Source: Dryas octopetala (lineage: Eukaryota > Streptophyta > Magnoliopsida > Rosales > Rosaceae). Taken from it: a DNA stretch of 64,000 nucleotides. Below are positions 12,298-25,199 of the stretch, in pieces (position 1 is the stretch's first letter; the number at the start of each line of letters is the position of its first letter). Under the pieces are notes generated by a model, which searched no databases, was not told the origin of the DNA, and saw only the letters and a list, made by a program, of their open reading frames with translations. The stretch is from the NCBI GenBank assembly GCA_963921425.1, contig OY992835.1, forward strand, positions 14,818,001-14,882,000. Reading direction: 5' to 3'. The position numbers and the translations under genes were made by a program.

Positions 12298-15200
12298 AAG
12301 TGCACATTCAAAGAGAACCTGATCGTCGGGCGCTCTGCCTCCAAGACACTCCAAATGAGTTTCTCAGTATCAGTAACTGGAGCAGGCATTGAGCCCACTT
12401 TATGGAAGAATTTAATCTGCAAAATATGAAGTCTGCAATAAGGACCTCTAGAAAATATCAAGGCATACAGCATACACACCCTGACACCCACATACAAACA
12501 AGCAAGCAGGCAAAAAAGGTATGACATACCAAGCAGCAATGTGAATCTGGGTGCTCTGCGTCCAACCTCAGTAGCTGCTTCAAAGCCTACAGTCCCAAGA
12601 AAAAAAAAAAATTACTGTTCTAAAGTGAACGAATGTTTGCCTATAATAAACCAAAACTGTAGAGCCTTGTGAATTGTGTTTTAACTAACAAATATTAAAG
12701 TCCATTCCTGACAGTTGCTTTCTTAATATAGGTGGAAAAGTAACAAGAGGTACTTTTTGTTGTCCATTTGTTTCTAATAGATGTCTTCACTCTTAACATT
12801 TGAAAAATATTTGCTTAAACTTTACAGCCACTAAACACAAAGAGTGCTTACTTTTTCAAAGAAACGAAAATTGATGAGAGGATCTCACCCAACAGTGGGA
12901 CATAAATTTACCTGAAAGGCAAGCAAAATCTTTTGCTTTCTCATATTTACTTCAAAAGAAAGTAAGTGCGTCTCCAAGGACTCGGGCGAGTTTTTCTGAA
13001 GCAGCTTCAAGTACTTCGTAGCTTCAGACATCGGATCCTCAACCTGAGTTATGTGTAACAGTGAATGTTAGTGAAACAGGATAATATCAATTCCTAGACG
13101 TAACAAAAGTCTATAGATGTTTGTATCGCATTTAGAAACATAAAGCTCCAGTAAGAAGCAATTAGGAATAAAAAAAGGACCTGCAATAACTTCTCCCCAT
13201 GCGGATCTGGATCTACAGGCTTTACGTGCCGTTTCCCAGACTTAGATACACCACTAGCACTAGATTCCTCATTTTTTCCCTCTGCCTCCTAAAAGAATAC
13301 TAAACATTAGAATTTTGAGGAAAAATCAAGAAAAAATTAGCAAGCTACACAAACAAAATACAATACTTTCTTGGCTCGAGCTTCTGCCTTTCTCAGTTTT
13401 TGCCTCAGTTTCTTTTTTTGCGAAGGGAGCAACTTAGACATATCATCATCTTCTTCGGAAGAAGATTTCAAAGGAGAGTCATACAGCTTTAAATAGCATC
13501 TGCAAGTCAAATTTAATAACCACAAGTATGAACACGGAACAAGAATTAAATAACTGCATATAGTTCTATTGCAAAGTGAATGAGAAATACAAATCAATAA
13601 AATGTGGATGACACATATAGCATAAAAGTTATCCCAAGGCATAGGTTTAGTATATGTATACTGATTAATCATCCTCTTTTTCCTAACAATTCTCTTTGGG
13701 TCTCCTCCACAAAATAGAAGTCCCCTCTGACATTATTAAGAAGAAAAAATAGCAAAGTTTTGAGAACAGAATAAAAAAAAAAAAAACAAAGTTCAGTCTT
13801 GCTTTATTTCCTTTCGAAGCAGCTTAAGTGACCAACTCAAAAGTATTCTGTGAGGAAACAAGAAAACCACTTTTATGGTCAACAATATATTGACATAATC
13901 ATCAGATTTTATCCAATATGAAAATTCCAAAGTGCAGTTCAATGCAACTCAAGGAATACAAAGGCACAAACTGTCACTAACTGGAATCTTATCTTTAGTC
14001 ATTACAACATATTTAACAGTGCAATGAAAATAGATCATACTGGTGGCTGGTTAGCTGGGTTTGCTGTCAATATTGGCAAAGGGTCTGTGCTCAGTGCTGA
14101 GTTGTGGGGTGTCTATTTTGGGCTTAAGGTTGCTTGGGAGGCTGGTTTTAAAAATGTGGTGTTGGAGACTGACTCGGCTACTGCTCTGCACCTTATTCAA
14201 AATCCTGTTGAAGAGTTTCATCTGTTGGCTACTCTAGTCCTGGGCTGTCAAAATCTGATGGGGCTTGCTTGGTCTTGTCTAATCAAGCATGTTTATCGTG
14301 AAATGAATATGTTGGCTGATGGGGTTGCTGAGTTTGGTCTCTCTGTGGGCCCTGGGTTTCATTTCCTTGATTGTCCTCCTGCTTTTGTGCATGATAGACT
14401 TTTTGAGGACCTAGCTGGTGTTGCTAGGCCTCGTTCTGTTTTGTAGTTTGCTGTCTCTGGGCTTTTAGCCCCCTCTTTTACCAAAAAAAAAAAAATAAAA
14501 TAGTTCACCTGATTGCACCAGCGGCTGCCTTGTGAAAATATGCATGTGAATGCAACCGATCTTGAAATTTAAGCATTTCCACGTAGGCACGCAGTGTCAT
14601 TTTCCTAAGGCAATAAGAATGGAAGTCAAACTGGTCTTCTGTAATATCAGCATAGTGCTTCTCCACCGCTAAAAATTTTTTTAGAGCTCGTCCAAGATCA
14701 CCTTGGCGGAAATAGCTCTCACCAGAAGCAAGCTCATACCTTCAGATGGGCAAAGAAAACACATTAAGCATCCCTCACCAATATAGCTATTTCATACTTA
14801 ACTGTTCCCAGATAATATTCATACATACCACATGCACTGCATATCATGAAGGTTGTTGTGCTGATCACCATCTTTCGTGAACAAGACAGCAGTCTTTTCT
14901 GCCAAAGGCACCTTCAAAAGGGAGGGAAAAATAGCATGTAAATTACACTCAGTATTGAGAGAAACTATAAAGAAGAAAGCAAAACAAATTTTAGGACTAA
15001 ATACATAGATAGAATGTGGCTGCTTGTACGGTTTTGTTTGTTTTGGCCTAAATGTGGCTTTGCTTGTTTTGTTTTAGGTGGTTTGGCTCAGATGGGCTCC
15101 TTGTCCATCCCCTTTTGTACCATGTTTCCCTCTTTCTATAAATTTTTTCTTTTAAAAAAATAATAAGAAATGCTTATAAACGTGAGAATTAAAACCTGAT

Positions 15201-18200
15201 CAGCCTGCAACATTCGCTTAACACATTCACTGTTTATATAGCGATCTGCAAGATCCATACATCTAGCTTCATCTGCCATTGCAGCAGCAGCAGTCAAATC
15301 ACCAGCATGCTTCAAAACCCGGCTCTGCAATCAAGAGACATGTGAGAACCATTTTTTGACACAAAATGAAAGAGCTTTCCAGAAAGATACATGAAAGAAC
15401 TTTATAGTTTTAAAGATCCATTCTTTTCCTATTTATTTCAAAGACAAAATATGATGAGAACAACATTATTACACAGATACTAATTTGGACAGTAAAGCCC
15501 TTAAGAGCCAACTGACATTAATACAAACATATATACCAATAAAAAAGAAAATAAGACCGTCAACCCGTGGATGAAAATTTTAACAGTCAACTTAAGATCT
15601 CGCTTGTGGTGCCGAAACTTGTGAACCCCCAATATAGAAGGGCGTAAGATTTTTATATAATGCATTCTAACAAAGCTCATATGGACATATCACAATATGG
15701 TATCTAGAGTTAAGCTTTCAATCATGGCAAGTGTCAGAAGTTATTGAGGCTTTCATTTTCTCAGTACTAGGCTTTCATGTGTCAGAAGTTATTCAAAGCT
15801 TCTAAGAAAAACATTTTCTATGCACATGTACTAATTTCCATCAGTTATTACATTAATTCAGTAAGCAATATCAATCTGGATATCTCCATATCTGAAACCC
15901 ATTGGTATCTCTTGCTCGCAAACATTAGACTCAAGCAAAAATAAATAAGAAGAGCACCACAGGAAACAAATAATTTAAGGCCACATCAGGTTAAATCAGA
16001 CAAGAACATAAACAGCTTATACAGGTGGTTCAAACCGACCTTGGCAGAGTATAAATCAATCACAGTCGGAGTGTGCTCTATGGCCTCATCAATTTTAGAT
16101 AGAGCCATGTCATATTGGCCTCTTCTATCATAATGCTGCATCAGCACAGAATCTATAAGCATATGTGAATTCAGAGTAATAAAGACAGAAAGAAGCAGCT
16201 CACAAAAAGAAGACAAAAACCATTTATTCAAACAATGCAATCAACCTGAGCCAACAAAAACAAGGCCCACAAATGTGTTGAAGGGGGATCCTTGTCTGCC
16301 CTGCATTCAAGATGAAATAAAAGCAACAGCATAAGTATTAATAAATATTAAAAGAATTTCAAAGGAACAAAATACAACCAAATTGATGAAAAACATTACA
16401 ATTTGTTAGAACCAGAAAAGATAATAATGTTTAAAGAGGCTAAAGACCACTAAATCAGTTATACTTTTTCAAGCTTAGCAGGGAGAGGCACAATTATAAT
16501 GCCTGTTGCAATGCAAACCAAGACAAAAATAGTTTATATTTAATTAATAATTCCAAGGCCCCACTATGCATGGATGTTGAAAGTTTGGCCATGGCCAGGA
16601 AATGCCCCTGTTCGTAAGCAAGGTGGTTGCACCATAATGAGTTCATCTTGGAAGAAAAGGGAAGCATAATCTTTCAAACAACGGAAACAAAAATTTAATT
16701 AAATGTTAAATCTGTACTATTATAGAAGCCAACAACCCTTTTGGTCTCTCTCCCTTTAGTCTCTCCAAATTTATCATTCTCCATAACTGCTATGCAATTA
16801 CCCATGTTTTTTAAAAACAATTTTCTGATAAATAACCAACTCAAAACATAGCACTTCACCCTTAATTTTCTCAAAAAACTAGCATTGAAAAGAGAACCAT
16901 GAAAAGAAAAATTATGTGATTCCATTTTGCTGAACTTGCATGAGAATTGCTAGACTTGATTTCCAATGCTCTAATCTATATAATAAGGCATCATTGGCAG
17001 ATAAGGGAGTGTCAACACGTACTGAAACATCACACAAAATAATTCAAAATCACATATTACCTCCCAGGGTATCGACCAGTCGTCCTAACTGAATGTTCCA
17101 ACTCGAGAATAAGTTGTTCCAGAATGTCTGCCTGGATAAGATTCCAAAATAGAAAATTTCAAACCTACTAAAATATCATTCAATTCCACAACCTCTTTAA
17201 AGAATACCAAACCATTATATCAAATTATTAATAAGGATAATAGAAATAACCTTTCCGGGGTGATCATACAAAGGAGAAAGATCAGAGAATAATGAAGGAA
17301 CACCCTAGAAGCATCAATAAGATTAGTCAATATTTCAACTTGGAATATTAGGCAGACTTATAGGAACTGTATGGAAATGACCATAGATACCTTAGTAAGG
17401 AGAGGCCTGATATAATTATCTGCTGCTTCTCGAAACTTGTCACCTTGTAGAAAATCAAGTGGTATTCTCTGAAGGAAGAAAGGGGGAACCAAAAGAAAGT
17501 TTTAAGATATTTTATGAAAAGTTCACCATGCATTTTAGATCAACAACAAGAGCCGAATATATGAGAATGATAAGACGGTAAAGATAAAGCAAAAAATCTA
17601 ATTGATCAAAATAAATAGAAGAAACAAATCTATAATGAAACATAAACAGAAGGAATATCTCACTTTAACAGCAGATGACCAACTGTATTTCTGCGCAAGT
17701 GATTTGTACAAGGCATCTAAGCGTTCAATTTCATCAGGTGAATACTGGGCATTTTCTGCATACAGCCCAAGGCAGTTTTGCAGGCCTTGATAATATCTGA
17801 ACATCAAAAAAAGCAACTACATCAAAAACATCTTTAAACAAATAAGGGAATGTGAGCATCCATGCCCAAATTGGAAAGAGAGGGAGAGAGAGAGAGAGAG
17901 ATTACATAGTAAATTTTACAGCTAAAAAGGCTAGCCTCTACCATATTAAAAAAAAAAAAAGAATAAAAACATGAACGCAATTATGAAAAACTGACATTAC
18001 CTATAATTGTCAGGATTCATGGAAAGCAATACCCTATACAACTCAGCACCTTCTTCTAGGTGACCAAGCTTCACCAAAAGAGAAACCTCTTGTTCTTTAT
18101 AATCTAATTTATCAACCTAAACAAACATCAACACAGAATGATAAGTAACAGAAACTCCTCATATTTAAATCATAAAATTAAACAGCAGATAATGACCACA

Positions 18201-21200
18201 CAAAATTGCACTTACAATTTTTGACTCTTTCTTGTGCAATTCCTCGAGAGCTCTCTGAATCAAGCCACATTCCTCTAACAATGAAATCTAGAGACATCAA
18301 TACACAACACCCATCAAAAACTTATGAGGTAGGGAACCACTAAAAATAACATTAATGTCCACCAAATAAAACTAATAAACATTTGGTGCCCATAACAAGC
18401 TAATGGAATCATGGCGGACAGAATTATAAATAACAAAGGATGATTATGCACAAGGAAGTTTGTCAATGTTTTTAGTTGTTCCTAGCTTGAGCAGTGGCAC
18501 CATATATAATAATGACAACAAAGTTTCATAAAAGACTATATTATGGCACTTTAGAAAGCTATGTCAGAGAGCTTTTACCTTATAAAAATGATACTCAACA
18601 TGTTATGGCGATTATAAAAAAAGAAAATAGAAGTCCTTTTAATTACACTGTAAATAAAGAATAGAAAGTCAGACATTTCAAATGAGAAGTCTTTTTCCTT
18701 GTGGCATACTAGCTCAGTATAGATCGAAACTTGATCTAACCTATCCAGCTTCCCCAACTTGATCTTTCAATTTCAGCCACCAAAGTTTTGTTGACTGTCT
18801 TACCATGGCATATGCATGTCCAAACTTCTTCTAAATATATTCATCACATGCCACCAATATAAGTTGCTCATATGAATTAATTAAACACCTCAGTATAATT
18901 AATTTATTTCAAAGAGTTAATCTAATAATGGTAACTCTTTCTTTCTGACGTAAAAGTGAAAGTATGAAGTCTAAAAGTAAAGTAAATATCATATATGAAT
19001 ACACGCAACAGTATGTTTTTGCATTTGTAGAGCAATAAAACATATTTTATGAATTCTGGAAAAGTGTCTAACAAGTAGAATGGGTATCTGAACAAGAACA
19101 ACTTTATATTAAAGAAAAATGCTCCTCTCCATTTGTACAGGGAGTGGAGAGGGCCAGTTTAATCCAGACCGTCCAATGTACAGGCCCGCTGTACTGGAGC
19201 AGAACCCCTGGTCCCAGACAAACCCCACATGGACTTAGTGTTCCAGATTATACAGGCCTTCTCCATTTCATACTGCAAATGGAGAGGAGTTGGACCCTAT
19301 ATGAAAACCGTCATTGATATACCTTATATAAAAGCATTTCCCCATGCTCACAACGTTCATTATCTGGAGGATGATCATCTTCTAGTGTCCCTTCATATGC
19401 TTCCAGAATTTCAACAGCTTTTAAAGCACTAATTGATAACAAAAAAGTTGTTTAGTGCACTATAATTTAAAAAAAAAATAAAAAAAATAACTGCTCACAA
19501 CAAAAAATTGTTTAGTGCACTATACTTCGTGTTTAGATGATGGGAAACAGCAAATCCAATCCAATTCATGCGATGATTTGGTTTTAGAGTCAGAAGTTGT
19601 TGTCTTGTCTCAACAAAACCTGTCAAATCCCGCATTTGAGCCTGTAACATGACAGGTAAAATACATCAGTAGCTGATCAAAAGCCAAGAAGAAAAGTATA
19701 TAAATAAAAAAATTAAAAAAAAGTTCATAGAAAGGAGTAAAATGTACCACACGCATCATATCAGTAGTAAAAAAATGGTGAATCGATGCAAAATGCAAGT
19801 GGCAAAAACCTTGACAGAGTTGAGAATTAACAGGAATATACAGTAATTACAACACCCCATCCCTGAAAACGCCTGAAGCTGTTGTAAATCCGTCAGGTAT
19901 ATTCATCATATAGAAGTGAAAATGGTGAAGAAAAATCACCGCAATTCCATACTACAAATCAATTTTTGAACCAGGAGTGTTGACTGAATGCCAACACTCC
20001 TAGAACACTAATGTTGGCAATCAAAATATTTTCTCGTCACTTCCCATTTTTGCAAGTTTGAGACCCCATGTTAATAGTACAACCTATTTATAAATACATT
20101 ATATATATATATAGAAAGTAACTAAGATTTCATATTATGACACTTTTGGGCAAGAAGAAGATTTAATGAGGTAGTTTCATGGACCACCTTATGGTGTCCT
20201 AAACTCTTAATAGCTAGAAGGCCATTTACATAAGCTACAAATAAGCCTATCCTCATTGTATCACTTTCTGAACAAGTGCACCATATTCCCTTTTTTTGTT
20301 TATCAAACCATGACAATCAGTCTATATAACATACTGATTAAACAAGAGCACATCAAGTTAGTTCTTAATTAAATATGCTACAAATTCTTTTTGGTGGCAG
20401 AGGCTAGAGATAAAGATAAGAGACTCATAAAAGAGATGAATTTAAGTGCAAAGTAAGAATAGCTAAATGGCAGATAGCCAAACAAAGTATCAACTCTGAA
20501 CTATCTCCACAATAGTAGCCAAATAAATGTGTGTTGCTTAGCCATTTTCAACTTTGACTTCTGTATCACCTTTATTCGGTGTCAAAAATGCTCAACCTCT
20601 ATTTGGCATTTCCCATTATCCTCAGTCCTCACATATAACCAATGTGTCCAAAACTTATCCAAGTTATGCCAAGTTTCATTCACAAGTTTCTTTTGCAGGC
20701 CCATTAGACCAATGAGGTCACAAGATTTGAGGACTTCCTCTTATAAGCTGTCTCAAACCACAAAGAAATTCTATATATAAATCCGTTGTTAATCCTTCAC
20801 AAGTCAGACTTTATAATAGTCAATCCTTCAAAAATCACGGTGACCAATGACATCTCCAATGACTCTAAACAACCATGAAATGGTACAGACATGCTGCTAG
20901 AAATGCCCTTGCATCTTTTCAATATTTTCAGAAAAGCATAAATATATAATAATGTTATCACAAAAGCAAACAATAAATAATATCATTAATAGGAAACCTT
21001 GTAGCAAAGACACTCTAAAAGAGGACATTTCAATTTCAAATCATACACCAAGACATATGTTGCAATTGATAGATTGGACATTGCAACCAATGTCAGATGC
21101 TAAAACAACGCCAATGTCTAGTTTCCCTTTTTTCTTTCTGAACAAGGCCATCGCCTTGCTGCACAATAATTTAAAAGAAAAATTAACAGAGAAATTTACT

Positions 21201-23036
21201 TAGTTATAAGCAAAACTCTCTAACGCATACCTGTAAGAGTGACAGGTCACGTAGTATTTCAATATTGTCCGGATCTATCCTCAACGCATTTCTATAGCAT
21301 TTTATTGCCTCCCTGTATTCTCTGTCTGACCGATAAAGAAGTCCATAAACATGCCAGCAAACATGACTTTTGAGGTCGTTCTGCAAAGAGACAAAAAAGT
21401 AAGCCAGACGTTAAATTACAAAGAAATTACCTTATAAACAATGCTACAATATCATAAAAGTTAGAAAGATATCCTCACCTTTAGTCCTATCCGGACAAGT
21501 TCATATGCTTCAGACTTACGGTCCATGCAATTTAATGTTAACCCCTTCATTGATAGAGTTTCTGAAAAGAAGGGTTCCATGAGTCCTTGAATTTGAGTTT
21601 TTCTTTTTTACGGATAGGAAACAGAAAGTAATTTACTGACAAAAGAAAAGTATATTTGCATTTACAGTGAACAATCAGTTCACCATAAACAAAAACAATG
21701 AAATAAAATCAACTAACAGCCCAGGGAACAACTATAAGCATGAGTATTCCACAAGAGAACCACAAAAAAAAAAGGAGGGGGGGGGGCGAGAAGAAATGAA
21801 AGTAAAAGATAAGAAACTTTAGGGTGGACAAGTAAAATAGCAAATAAAAACACACTAAATCCATCACCATCTCCAATACCTTCAGTTTCACAGATTATTC
21901 TGTACAAAAATAAAAATCACTACTGCTCTAATATATAGTAAATTTCAAAACTACAGCATCATCTTAAACGTACATAATTAATTTTGGAGGCATATTATGC
22001 AATGAACAAGCTAACTAATACCCACAGGAAGATGATGGCCCATAAATATTCAGAGTGGTACATAAAGCACTTTTAGTAGACTGTCATAGTGTAATATAGC
22101 TTCTAGGTAACTTGAGCAAATTTGAATTATAACATTACGTCAAAAGAATTGGTAAGAAAAAAAAAATACTTGGCCCAATAAATAAGCAATACTACATTAT
22201 ATGTTACACTAAGTAAAGAATACCTCCATGGTCTGGAAACTTCTTCAATATGGCATCTGCTGCCTTCAGTCCCTTCTTATACTGTTTAGTTTCATACGAT
22301 TTCTGCAATGATGTAAACAAGTAAAAACAGGTTCCAAATAGTAGTAGCAAAAGGATTTCAGATTGTTATCAAACCACATAGGAGGACATTTATCAAACTA
22401 ATGTCCCTAACAAACAAGGTCATCGCAGAGCCTTGCAGTGTACATTATACAATTCTCAATAACACAACAAATTACCATAACACATCAAATTACCAGAGAA
22501 TGGAAATTCGTTAAAATCATTTTCTCTTTTTTTTTTTTGCTCATAATCACTACCCAGTTCAAATTTCGCTTTGCAATCACTTTATTCCACTAAATCCCAA
22601 AAACCGATCCAGTACCTGAGTTTGAAGCTTTACACTCACTAAAACTAAAGAAACCTAGGAAAACTTAAACTTTCATACTTCCCTAGCCATGAAACTGAAA
22701 AAGTTCAACTAAGCTGACAAAATTACACAATACCCAGTAGACTTAAACATTCATCCTGTTTAAAACCCCCAAAATCAATCATAAATAGCCCCAAAAACTA
22801 CACTTTCCTCAACCTCTATAACTCCTGAGCAATAGGGAAGAAAGCAAACAAGCAAAGCACAGAACCGGACACAAAATCTAGGGTTTTGCTTCTTTTCCAA
22901 ATATTTTTCTGTGCTAGTGAGAGAAAGTGATCGAGCTTGGATCCTAGTGATTCACAGTGAAAGAAAGAGGGGAATCGGAGCTTACGACGATGAGCTTGAA
23001 GAGGTTGGCCTCTTTGGGAGGGAGAGAGGCACCCAT
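11049..23036 (-). CDS. NAA15: N-alpha-acetyltransferase 15, NatA auxiliary subunit (TPR protein), 26 exons, complete
   Basis: Exons in gene order: 22986-23036, 22224-22302, 21479-21561, 21231-21380, 19526-19641, 19323-19428, 18216-18287, 18001-18116, 17664-17796, 17391-17468, 17251-17304, 17061-17131, 16246-16300, 16040-16135, 15196-15324, 14829-14911, 14509-14739, 13367-13499, 13181-13288, 12912-13043, 12530-12586, 12319-12416, 12137-12195, 11925-12036, 11715-11815, 11049-11239. All phases join, giving 897 residues, the plant family length. It starts [17 protein letters not shown], followed by helical TPR units ([40 protein letters not shown]). A Lys-rich stretch ([17 protein letters not shown]) is in exon 18. 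In the known NatA complex, NAA15 holds catalytic NAA10 on the ribosome to acetylate nascent N-termini. Introns contain a LINE fragment and a MITE; the frame is intact. Confidence 0.96.
12262..12293. repeat. (GA)n microsatellite in NAA15 intron 22
   Basis: About 16 GA dinucleotides on the plus strand, which read CT on the coding strand of NAA15. They lie just inside the intron, about 25 bases from the splice donor after exon 22. Confidence 0.9.
14024..14446 (+). pseudogene. RNase H domain fragment of a LINE polyprotein
   Basis: About 140 residues remain, with stop at 14446. The Glu of AELWG and the Asp of LETDS correspond to two RNase H catalytic acids. HVYREMN and AD match the usual C-terminal His and Asp. 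The N-terminal catalytic Asp and the reverse transcriptase are absent, so the copy is dead although its frame is open. The apparent Met start is flanking sequence, not a real start. Confidence 0.8.
14025..14503 (+). mobile_element. 5'-truncated LINE (non-LTR retrotransposon) 3' end, antisense in NAA15 intron 17
   Basis: The plus strand carries an open frame to 14446 that matches the C-terminal RNase H domain of plant LINE reverse-transcriptase polyproteins. Visible motifs are [41 protein letters not shown] and the family-like tail after it. The first RNase H aspartate is missing because the copy is truncated. A short 3' UTR and an A-rich tail (14482-14500) follow. The word AAAATAG occurs at 14027-14033 and 14497-14503 and is a plausible target duplication. 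The insertion ends only about five bases from the exon 17 splice donor of NAA15. Confidence 0.8.
15000..15170 (+). mobile_element. Possible LINE 3' UTR tail in NAA15 intron 15
   Basis: A T/G-rich stretch with GTTTTGTTTTAGGTGGTTTG and TTTCTATAAATTTTTTC, ending in an A-rich tail (about 15150-15167), is typical of plant LINE 3' ends on the plus strand. No coding part is left and no target duplication was resolved, so this is tentative. Confidence 0.35.
17878..17901. repeat. (GA)n microsatellite in NAA15 intron 8
   Basis: GAGGGAGAGAGAGAGAGAG-type run, about 12 repeats, inside the intron between exons 8 and 9. Confidence 0.85.
19121..19290. mobile_element. MITE of about 170 bp in NAA15 intron 6
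   Basis: A perfect 14-bp inverted repeat, CTCCTCTCCATTTG (19122-19135) and CAAATGGAGAGGAG (19276-19289), bounds GC-richer DNA unlike the surrounding intron. The interior has further imperfect self-complementarity around GTACAGG and CCTGTA-like words. The right edge lies about 30 bases inside the intron from the exon 6 donor at 19322. The superfamily was not assigned. Confidence 0.7.
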
Positions 23037-23360
23037 TGTTGGTGCGAAAGAGAGAAGGGTCAAAGTCCAAGAGGGCTTGAAAAGGCTTCTATGACTGTGA
23101 GTGTGTCTTTGTGTGGTGACGAGCTGCGTTCAGAGAGAAAGACAATGGTGGCGTTTATCTGCTGCAACCCTACTGCGAGGGAGAAGCAAGTAGAGAAAAT
23201 ATAATAAGACCTCGATTTTTAGGAGTTTTTTTTTTTTTTTTTTTTATAGAGATGTTTAGGAGTTTTACACTTCTACTGTGTGCGCCTTTGAAGTGAATAT
23301 TATTTACATATTTCTTTTGTTTTCACTTTGGTTTTTTACTTTTTTTCGTTATTTTTTTTT
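23037..23360 (-). promoter_or_regulatory. NAA15 5' leader and core promoter region
   Basis: Immediately upstream of the NAA15 start the sequence is moderately GC-rich (23037-23200) and then turns sharply AT- and T-rich, which suggests the leader and transcription start lie within about 170 bases of the ATG. No upstream ATG occurs in the first roughly 150 leader bases on the minus strand. No definite TATA box was recognised. Confidence 0.4.
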
Positions 23361-23749
23361 ATTAATATTAATTTGATCCTTAAACTATTATACTTATATC
23401 AACTTAGTTCCTATACTTTTAATTTAAAAAATTTAGTCCTTATATTTTTTAAATTTTGTCAATTGAAATTTTTCAATTAATTTACACATTTTTTGTTCAA
23501 TTTTATCAATTTTAAAGGTTCGATTATGTCTTGTATTTTCAATTATGTACTTATGAAATAAATTAATGTGAAGCATACACGAATGATGAATGGCACAAAC
23601 TGAAATTATTATTCTATTATGAAATAAATTGATTAAACAACTTCAATTGAAAAAATTGAAAAAGTCTGAAAACTAAATTTTCTAAATTAAAAATCTTGGG
23701 ACCAATCTAATATAAGTATAATAGGTTGGGGACCAAATTGGTATTAATT
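23361..23749. mobile_element. MITE-like inverted-repeat element, about 390 bp
   Basis: The left end ATTAATATTAATTTGATCC with ACTATTATACTT matches the reverse complement of the right end AAGTATAATAGGTTGGGGAC with GGTATTAAT. A second inner match, AATTTAGTCC against GGACC-type words, extends the arms. It lies upstream of NAA15. Superfamily and target duplication are unresolved. Confidence 0.55.
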
Positions 23750-24296
23750 CATTTCTTTTTCTAATTATTTTAGAAATGAGTGGCTCTTGATTTAAAAAAA
23801 AAAAATGTTAATTGTACCACCATTTTTTTTCAAATTTTACTTCTCAACTCACTTACGGAGCATCAATTCATTTGAGATAGTTTATCTTTTTCTGTTTTAG
23901 TTTTTTATTTTCTTTATAAAGTCTAATGTATGAAATTCAAGTAAATTGAAAAAAGTTAGTTGGAAGTTTGGGATAAAGTGTTAAGGCAAATAGTATATTC
24001 CTTAAAATTAAAAAATTAAAAAACCTAATAAACTTTAGCAATTTTTATTATGAAAGATAAAAGAATTTGAACTTAAACATCTCTAATAAACTGATTAGCA
24101 TTTTAAAGAAACCACTAAACTAATAGCTAAACTAGTAAACTTCTAATTTTATTTTTGATTCAATAGTTAGTGAACAACTCATAATTGAGATATCATAAGC
24201 AGGGCCATCGCATGTGATATGTGTGCAAAGGAGTCCTTTTTATACAAATGATAGGATTCTAACTTAAGATCTTTTATCATTTTGCACCTACGTGTG

Positions 24297-24490
24297 AAAT
24301 TTTTTTTTTATGTGATTGTAATATTACGTGGCAATGTGATAAATGTATTTAAATTATAACACATATAAATTATTAACATTTAAAATCCTAAATCCTAAAC
24401 AATATCTTTAAAATTATACACATGTAATTATTTGAGTTGAGTAATCACACTGTCATGTAGTGTTACAATCACATATCAAAAATTTCAACT
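24297..24490. mobile_element. MITE-like inverted-repeat element, about 195 bp
   Basis: ATGTGATTGTAATATTACG at the left pairs with the reverse complement of GTGTTACAATCACAT at the right. GAAATTTTT and AAAAATTTC flank them. This is a short hairpin element with a small interior, probably an old non-autonomous DNA transposon. Confidence 0.55.
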
Positions 24491-24728
24491 AACTCAATAT
24501 CACTACACTATCATCATCTTTAAAACTATTGTGCATACATTTTCAATGAATAAAGACATATATGATATTTCATATGTGTTATTGTGTTAATTGACAAAAA
24601 TAATTTTTGTAAAATAATATAGATATATTGGAAATGTTCTTTAGGCATAAACTCTAGTGATGTAAAATGTTTATATTGTCGGGATTATGGATGTGAATCA
24701 TTAATTCTGTTAATTTTTATTTTGATGT

Positions 24729-25194
24729 TGTTAAAGCTCAAATAAGACCAATTATAAAGTGCATGCGTTAAACCCATGGGCTTAACTCATCCTCAAAACA
24801 CCGTGTAAGGAGAAGACTACCCAAAGCTTATATAGTGCACAACCCAACCATATTATGGCGATGTAAGATATTTAACACCCCTCCTCAATGTCAAGATTGG
24901 GCCCACTGCTACATGACCAAACTCTACAAAACGAAAGTCCAAATGCCACATAGCAAACCCAACCAATTTCAGGATACATTGGGTCACAATAATCAATTGG
25001 GCCTAATTAATGCTGAGGAATACGAACCATCGGATCTGATACTATATTAAAGTCTACATGAGACCAACTATAAAGTCATGTGTTAAATCCATAGGCCTAA
25101 CTCATCTTCAAAAAATCAGCTTGTAAGGAGAAGATTGTCCAAGGTTATATAATGCATAACTCAATCATATTCTAGCGATGTGAGATATTTAACA
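24729..25194 (-). mobile_element. TRIM retrotransposon, complete, with 5-bp target duplication
   Basis: Two direct repeats of about 150 bp (24729-24877 and 25045-25194) begin and end TG...CA-like and enclose 167 bp. Read on the minus strand, the LTR starts TGTTAAATATCTCACATCG. Next to the 5' LTR is TAGTATCAGATCC (25032-25044), two changes from the Met-tRNA primer-binding site TGGTATCAGAGCC. Next to the 3' LTR is the polypurine tract GAGGAGGGG (24878-24886). The flanks are both GATGT (24724-24728 and 25195-25199). There is no coding capacity, as typical for TRIMs, which depend on proteins supplied by other elements. Confidence 0.9.
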
Positions 25195-25199
25195 GATGT

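Noticed and set aside
24729..25194. Cassandra-type TRIM carrying 5S rRNA sequence
   Set aside because: The LTRs do not contain the 5S promoter boxes I would expect; it is a different TRIM family.
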